The translations under genes were made by a program, and so were the position numbers. DNA of 36,263 nt from Pauljensenia sp902373545 (GTDB taxonomy: Bacteria; Actinomycetota; Actinomycetes; Actinomycetales; Actinomycetaceae). The stretch is from positions 1-36,263 of the forward strand of contig NZ_JAPWAG010000024.1 in the NCBI RefSeq assembly GCF_041432775.1, in the 5' to 3' direction. The stretch's first letter is position 1. Each line of letters opens with the position of its first letter. The notes below the pieces were generated by a model, which saw only the letters and a program-made list of their open reading frames with translations, ran no database searches and was not told the DNA's origin. This document shows positions 31,726-36,263 of this stretch, in pieces.

Positions 31726-33336
31726 CTACATCACCAAGCTTCCGTGCGCGATCTCAAAGCCCGCCGACGCCCAGCCCGTGCTGTACGACAGACGCACCGA
31801 GACCTCGCGGATGCCCGAGGACGGCCAGGGCACCGGGAGGAAACCCGTCTCGCCCGGCTCAACGTTCAAAGAGGCCGAGTGCTCCCACGTTTCGTGGCCC
31901 TCCTCGACCACGCGGCACAGGAACTCCAGATCCGACGTGGACGTGAACGTCATGTGGTTGCGTACCGTCACCCCCGAATACGAGGGCGCCACCGTCACCG
32001 GCGCGTAGTGCAACTCCTCGCCTCGCACCTTGCGCAGGTCCGGGAAACGCGCTTGGGAGTACTCCGGGCGCGTCGGATCGAGAGCGTGGGCGGCGCGGAC
32101 CTCGTCCTCCTCGTCCCCGATCGCCCAGGCGATGACGCTCGGGTGCGCGCGATCCCGACGGATCGCGGCCTCGATGGCCTCGTCGCGTGCCACCCCCGGG
32201 CCGTACAGGTTTGACGCGCAGTCGATGACGTACAGGCCGTACTCGTCGGCCAGATCCAGGAATCGGGCGTGCCCGGGCGCGTCAGCGATCACGACCGTGT
32301 TGACGCCGTGGCGCTTACACCACACGATGTCGTCGAGCATCTCCGGGATGTTGACGGCCAGGCCCGTGCGCCCGTCGCACTCGTTGCGGGTCACTCCCCG
32401 CAGGGCCAGCGCCTTGCCCGCCAGGCTCACCCCCTGGGAGGTCGTCTCAACGTCGCGGAAGCCGAGGTCAAGGGAGACCGTGTCCTTGACCCCCTCCTCG
32501 TCGCGCAGCGTCACAATCAGCCGGTACAGCGCCGGCTCCTCGGCGCTCCACGGGATCACGTCCAGACCCCGCGCGGTCACAACCTCATCAGGAGAAGCGA
32601 CCGCCGACCACAGCCTCTTCTGCTCGGTCTCGTTCACGAGCGCGGCGTGAACCTCGACCCCACCCGTGGTCTCGACGCGCAGCGTTAGCGCGCCCGCGCG
32701 ACTATCGTGGGAAGCCACCGGCACGAGATCCACGATGTGCGCGGGCGGGCGCGCTTCCAGCGACACCTCGCGGAACAAACCGTGGCAGCACACCGGCGAA
32801 TCCATCAGCAACACGACGAGCGTATGCGAGTGAGTAGGCTGCAACGCGCCGGTCACGTCGAAGGTAGCAGGAATAAAACCGTCCGCGCAGAAACCAACGA
32901 ACGTTCCATCAACCCACGCGTAGAGAGGGCCCGAAAAACCCCCGAAGGTCACGGTCATCATCCAGCCGCGCTCAACCGCCTCCTTCAGGGGGGCGTCACA
33001 GATGAACTCGCGGCGCAGAATCGACGCGCGCACCAGGTCGGAGGGCTCTTCGTCGCCGACACGGGAGGCGTCCTCCTCGCGGGCCTGACCCTCACCGCGT
33101 ATCCACGAGCCGTCCAGCTCGAGGATGCCGGGCACAGATGTCGCGCCGAAATGTTGATAAGAAGGAGCCCTCTCAATGAGCTCCGAGGCGGTGCCAGTGG
33201 CACCGGTAACTTGCCAGGTGCTTGAGAGCAGCTGGAGTGGCCTGCGTGACCTCCACGTCGCGTGCACCGTCAAACGGTTCACCGACGCCCCTGGGTCCCG
33301 CAGCCACGTGACGTCCGGTTCCAGGATGTGTCTCAT
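31726..33336 (-). CDS. Degenerate glycoside hydrolase family 2 (LacZ-like) protein
   Basis: This 536-residue protein resembles beta-galactosidase in order: a sugar-binding-like beta domain (to about 200), an immunoglobulin-like domain (about 200-300), a partial TIM barrel and a final beta domain. Recognisable motifs are ALRGVTRNECDGRTG (311-325), ADEYGLYVID (363-372) and RDRAHPSVIAWAIGDEED (394-411). The acid/base Glu is probably Glu409, in GDE instead of GNE. The usual DEANxxxHG is changed to DCASNLYGPG. The second half of the barrel, with the nucleophile Glu, is missing: about 30 residues after Glu409 the sequence passes into the beta domain. LacZ itself is about twice as long. The frame is intact, so this looks like an old internal deletion; catalysis is unlikely. 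No ribosome-binding site precedes the ATG, and a GATACT eight bases upstream could allow a leaderless transcript. Confidence 0.75.
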   Translation of the reverse strand: MRHILEPDVTWLRDPGASVNRLTVHATWRSRRPLQLLSSTWQVTGATGTASELIERAPSYQHFGATSVPGILELDGSWIRGEGQAREEDASRVGDEEPSDLVRASILRREFICDAPLKEAVERGWMMTVTFGGFSGPLYAWVDGTFVGFCADGFIPATFDVTGALQPTHSHTLVVLLMDSPVCCHGLFREVSLEARPPAHIVDLVPVASHDSRAGALTLRVETTGGVEVHAALVNETEQKRLWSAVASPDEVVTARGLDVIPWSAEEPALYRLIVTLRDEEGVKDTVSLDLGFRDVETTSQGVSLAGKALALRGVTRNECDGRTGLAVNIPEMLDDIVWCKRHGVNTVVIADAPGHARFLDLADEYGLYVIDCASNLYGPGVARDEAIEAAIRRDRAHPSVIAWAIGDEEDEVRAAHALDPTRPEYSQARFPDLRKVRGEELHYAPVTVAPSYSGVTVRNHMTFTSTSDLEFLCRVVEEGHETWEHSASLNVEPGETGFLPVPWPSSGIREVSVRLSYSTGWASAGFEIAHGSLVM

Positions 33337-33622
33337 GTTATTAAAGTATCATTATTCAATTAGTCAGCAAAGCATCAATTTTGCTGGAATGCAGTCAAAT
33401 ATGCCTTGACATGCAGTTAGTTCTCAGCTGTCAAAGACACTCGGTGTTCACATCGTGAGATTTTTGGCCGCCCGAATGGGCACAAGTTCGCGCCCGCTGA
33501 CAGGCGACGAGCGCATCACGAACCCCGGCCTCGTGGCCCGGGCGAGCGCATAAGGAACCCCGGCCTCGTCCATGATAGACGAGGCCGGGGACAGGTCGGC
33601 GATCAGGTCAGCCCTCAGCGGC
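33337..33622. other. Intergenic region between the GH2-like and OPT genes
   Basis: There is no gene here. The left part (33337-33430) is AT-rich and presumably the promoter of the GH2-like gene. It contains an AAAGCATCAATTTTGCTGG stretch but no clear operator. The right part holds GACGAGGCC-type repeats. Confidence 0.5.
33523..33590. repeat. Palindromic element after the OPT transporter gene
   Basis: CCCCGGCCTCGTC (33558-33570) and GACGAGGCCGGGG (33578-33590) are perfect 13-bp inverted arms with a seven-base loop, 33 bp past the stop of the minus-strand OPT gene. A further arm, CCCCGGCCTCGT, lies at 33523-33534. The hairpin probably also ends the OPT transcript. Confidence 0.75.
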
Positions 33623-35632
33623 CTACTCGGCTGCCTTCGCTGCCGAATCGCGATCCGCGTCGCGCGTAATCCTGCGCGCGAAACGGTAGAGCATCGACGT
33701 CGCACCCGCGAAGAAGACAATGCCGATGACGGTGGCGACCGGCTCGAAACCATCGCCGATGAAAGGCAGCGCCAGCGGCGACTCCGAGCCCGTCGCGCCC
33801 GCGATACCCGCATAGACGACACCGAACAGAGACTCGCCGACAATCAGGCCCGTCGCCGCCAGCGTGCCGAAACGCACCGCGCGATCCGGATCCGCCTGCT
33901 TGGCCGCCCAACGGTTGTACGAGAAGCCAATCATGCCGCCAATCGGGATCATGATCGTCAGCGACGCCGGCAAGTACATGCCCATACCCACCGCCAGCGG
34001 AGGCAGCGCGCGCTTGCCGCCGCTCACCTTACGGAGAACCTCGTCGATGATGATCACGACGACGCCAATCGCTGCGCCGAGGCCCAGGAGATTCCAGTCG
34101 ATGCCGCCGCCGAGGACGCCCTTGGCGAGCGAGGAAATCAGCGAGGCCTGCGGCGCCGCCAGCGGGTCAGGGCCGGCGCTCGGCGCACCCTGGAAACCAA
34201 ACGAGTTCTGCATGAGCTGCAAGACCGGAGGAATGATCAGCGAGCCGAAGACAACACCAATCACCAGAGCAACCTGCTGCTTCCACGGCGTCGCCTTCAC
34301 GAGCTGGCCGGTCTTGAGGTCCTGGAGGTTATCGTTCGAAATCGTCGCAATGCAGAACACAATCGCCGACGTGAACAGCGTGTACGCGATCAGCGCCGTA
34401 TTCTCCTCCGTCGTGGAGCCTCGTCCGTGCACCACCAGAATGACGACTGCCGTGATGACGACAACCAGCAAGCCAACGCCCGACACCGGCGAGTTCGACG
34501 AGCCAATCAGGCCCGCCATGTAACCACACACCGCCGCGACCAGCAGGCCCACCAGCAGGATAAAGAGAACCGAAATCGCGATCAGGACCGCCGTGTTGTG
34601 CTCAATCTGCGTGCCGCGCATGAACCACCACAGCAGGCCCGCGATCGGAATCATGGCCACGAAGATGGAAACGATGACCCACTTGCCGGGAATATCCTGC
34701 TCGGTGCGGTCGATCTGTGCGCCACCGTCCTGAGCTGTGCGCGAGGCACGCAGCGACTCCGACATGCCGCGGGCGATGGGGCCCATGATCTTAATGAGCG
34801 TCCAGACGGCCGCGACCGCCATGACGCCCGCGCCAATGAAACGCACGTCCGACTTGAACACCGTCGACAGGGCGTCGGTCAGGTCGCCCGCGCCCTCCAG
34901 CTGGCCGTTCGCGTACAGGGGCAGCAGGACGCCGTAGGAGATGACCATGCCAATGAGCATCGCGACGCCCACCGTCATGCCAACCAGGTGGCCCACGCCT
35001 ATCAGCGCCATCGACAGGGACGTCGAAATCATCGTGCCCGTCGAACCAATCTTGAAAGCCGTGCCCACCTCGGAAGCCGCCACCTTCAGGTAGCCCAGCA
35101 GCGTCATCGTGGCCGCCGCAACGGCGCCCCACGTGATCGCCAGGAGGCCTCGCTTGTTGTCCTCGCCCGCATCCTGGGCGTCGCCGACCTTCAGGATCTC
35201 AGCGCCGGCCACACCCTCCGGGTATGGCAAATCCGACCCTGTCACCAGCGCGCGGCGCAGCGGAATCGAATACATGACGCCCAGCGTGCCGCCCACGGCG
35301 CACACGAACATGGTCTGCCAGTAGGGGAAGCCCGTCCACCAGCCCACAATCACCAGGCCAGGGAGGACGAAGATGACAGCCGACAGCGTGCCCGCCGCCG
35401 ACGCAATCGTCTGAACGATGTTGTTCTCCTGGACCGTGTGGTCCCCCCAGAAACGCAGCACTGCCATCGAAATGACAGCCGCCGGGATCGAGGTCGCGAA
35501 GGTCAAACCAACCTTCAGGCCCAGGTACACGTTCGCGGCCGTGAACACCAGCGTGATAATTCCGCCGATGATAATGCCGCGTAGCGTAAGTTCTTTGAGC
35601 GACGTCTCCTTAGTCGCATGTGGCGCAGACAC
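33623..35632 (-). CDS. OPT-family oligopeptide/metal-chelate transporter
   Basis: This 669-residue integral membrane protein has about 14-16 hydrophobic segments throughout. The opening KELTLRGIIIGGIITLVFTAANVYLGLKVGLTFATSIPAAVISM is typical of the OPT family, as are GTLGVMYSIPLRRALV and DLPYPEGVAGAEIL. OPT proteins move oligopeptides or metal-siderophore or nicotianamine complexes by proton coupling; the substrate is unknown here. I choose the GTG at 35632 because GAGAGGA lies six bases upstream; the frame is open further upstream, but those 28 codons have no family resemblance. A possible iron box lies 84 bp upstream. It is not in an operon with the GH2-like gene, from which a palindromic element separates it. 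Confidence 0.88.
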   Translation of the reverse strand: MSAPHATKETSLKELTLRGIIIGGIITLVFTAANVYLGLKVGLTFATSIPAAVISMAVLRFWGDHTVQENNIVQTIASAAGTLSAVIFVLPGLVIVGWWTGFPYWQTMFVCAVGGTLGVMYSIPLRRALVTGSDLPYPEGVAGAEILKVGDAQDAGEDNKRGLLAITWGAVAAATMTLLGYLKVAASEVGTAFKIGSTGTMISTSLSMALIGVGHLVGMTVGVAMLIGMVISYGVLLPLYANGQLEGAGDLTDALSTVFKSDVRFIGAGVMAVAAVWTLIKIMGPIARGMSESLRASRTAQDGGAQIDRTEQDIPGKWVIVSIFVAMIPIAGLLWWFMRGTQIEHNTAVLIAISVLFILLVGLLVAAVCGYMAGLIGSSNSPVSGVGLLVVVITAVVILVVHGRGSTTEENTALIAYTLFTSAIVFCIATISNDNLQDLKTGQLVKATPWKQQVALVIGVVFGSLIIPPVLQLMQNSFGFQGAPSAGPDPLAAPQASLISSLAKGVLGGGIDWNLLGLGAAIGVVVIIIDEVLRKVSGGKRALPPLAVGMGMYLPASLTIMIPIGGMIGFSYNRWAAKQADPDRAVRFGTLAATGLIVGESLFGVVYAGIAGATGSESPLALPFIGDGFEPVATVIGIVFFAGATSMLYRFARRITRDADRDSAAKAAE

Positions 35633-35652
35633 GCATATTCCTCTCGCTGCGT

Positions 35653-35681
35653 TGAATAGGTACCCTGCCAGCGTAGTGCAA
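35653..35681 (-). promoter_or_regulatory. Candidate OPT gene promoter
   Basis: On the minus strand TTGCAC (35681-35676) and TATTCA (35658-35653) are separated by 17 bases, placing a start site some 14 bases before the GTG start codon. Confidence 0.4.
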
Positions 35682-35715
35682 TCGTGTGGCCGAGCCAATG
35701 ATGAACGGGGTGTCA

Positions 35716-35734
35716 TTAAGGTAAGCCTTCACTA
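35716..35734. promoter_or_regulatory. Possible DtxR/IdeR-type iron box
   Basis: TTAAGGTAAGCCTTCACTA resembles the actinobacterial iron box (TTAGGTTAGCCTAACCTAA); the central AGGTAAGCCT fits well and the right arm poorly. It lies 84 bp upstream of the OPT gene start. This is a weak call. Confidence 0.3.
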
Positions 35735-36080
35735 TCGGGTCCTGGTGTTGGTGCGGATGTCCGGGTTCGGGGCAAGCGCGCGGTTGCTTCTTCGAGCGTT
35801 GCGTGGGGGCCTGTGGTGTGGTGGGCGAGAGTGGAGTGTTGTTCGGATGCTCCTGGATGTGGTCGCAACTGCTGCCGGAGCGTTGCCGAGCACTGTCAGT
35901 CCTTGCCGGGACTGCCTGACGTTCGTGGTGGTCGTGGTGGTCGTGGTGAGTTGGAAGCGATCGCGTAGCGGCTTGTGCGTGTGGGTGCGCGGACTCGGGG
36001 CTTAGGAGTGTGGCTCTGCTCCCAGCGTAGGTGGTCGATTTGCGTAGTCGGGGGGGTCGTGTAGTAGAGTATCCGGGTAA
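35735..36080. other. Intergenic region before tRNA-Ser
   Basis: There is no recognisable gene in this 346-bp stretch. A short GTGGTCGTGGTGGTCGTGGTG run occurs around 35927-35948. TTGCGT (36040-36045) with TAGTAG 16 bases later could be the tRNA promoter. Confidence 0.5.
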
Positions 36081-36170
36081 GGTAGCGTGTCCGAGCGGCC
36101 GAAGGTGCAGCACTCGAAATGCTGTGTGGTGTCACAGCCACCCTGGGTTCAAATCCCAGCGCTACCGCCA
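36081..36170 (+). tRNA. tRNA-Ser (CGA anticodon)
   Basis: This is a 90-nt class II tRNA. The acceptor stem GGTAGCG pairs with CGCTACC, the discriminator is G and CCA is encoded. The anticodon stem-loop is CAGCA-CTCGAAA-TGCTG, giving anticodon CGA, which reads UCG. A long variable arm (TGTGGTGTCACA region) and the T arm GGGTTCAAATCCC are present. The long variable arm confirms serine. Confidence 0.95.
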
Positions 36171-36173
36171 TTG

Positions 36174-36205
36174 CCGCCCGGCCCCAGTTGGGGCCGGGCG
36201 GTTTT
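36174..36205 (+). terminator. Rho-independent terminator after tRNA-Ser
   Basis: CCGCCCGGCCCC (36174-36185) pairs perfectly with GGGGCCGGGCGG (36190-36201) around AGTT and is followed by TTTT. The remaining 58 bases of the window show nothing further. Confidence 0.9.
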
Positions 36206-36263
36206 GTTATGCCCGGTCTAGGTTCTGGGTTATAGGACACTACGTGTTGCTGGAAGGGTGACT

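Noticed and set aside
33572..35584. 670-codon plus-strand frame opposite the OPT gene
   Set aside because: It is an extremely Arg/His/Asn-rich shadow with no ribosome-binding site or family match.

Overview
The window is a high-GC actinobacterial chromosome segment. Gene content, codon usage and the oral-type surface proteins suggest Actinomyces or Schaalia (A. odontolyticus-like). That identification is inference; no rRNA or other marker gene is present.

Layout. Positions 1-2140 hold a DUF559 endonuclease-like gene set among direct copies of a 51-bp palindromic repeat, a 209-bp tandem duplication and an 18-bp minisatellite. A zinc alcohol dehydrogenase gene (minus strand) follows. From 3354 to 16133 lies a plus-strand molybdenum/nitrate block: moaA, narK (interrupted by an in-frame TAG), narGHJI, a regulator fused to MoaD, moaE, a moeB-like gene and mobA. 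Next come two tandem secreted proteins built like pneumococcal Pce (metallo-beta-lactamase-fold phosphorylcholine esterase plus choline-binding-type repeats). An RloA/RloB ATPase-TOPRIM pair follows, then the last codons of a third Pce-like gene, a truncated secreted-protein start and a MITE-like element. A mogA/moaB-like gene (minus strand) diverges from modA and a fused modB-modC gene, completing molybdate uptake. Then come a 1,524-residue acyl-CoA dehydratase activase-type protein, a degenerate family-2 glycoside hydrolase (minus strand), an OPT-family transporter (minus strand) and tRNA-Ser(CGA) with its terminator.

How it fits together. ModA and ModBC import molybdate. MoaA, the MoaD fusion, MoaE, MoeB-like, MogA-like and MobA-like proteins make Mo-bis-MGD cofactor. 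NarGHI is the membrane nitrate reductase that uses it, NarJ inserts the cofactor, and NarK would exchange nitrate and nitrite if it were intact. MoaC and MoeA are not in the window.

The most unusual items are: (1) a COG2345/SufR-like DNA-binding regulator whose C-terminus is a complete MoaD sulfur carrier ending in GG; (2) a dispersed palindromic element with GACGAGGCC-type arms that sits just after stop codons and is also translated, in two different frames, inside ModBC and the activase; (3) the single-base nonsense change in narK; and (4) the RloAB pair lodged against a remnant of a third Pce-like gene.
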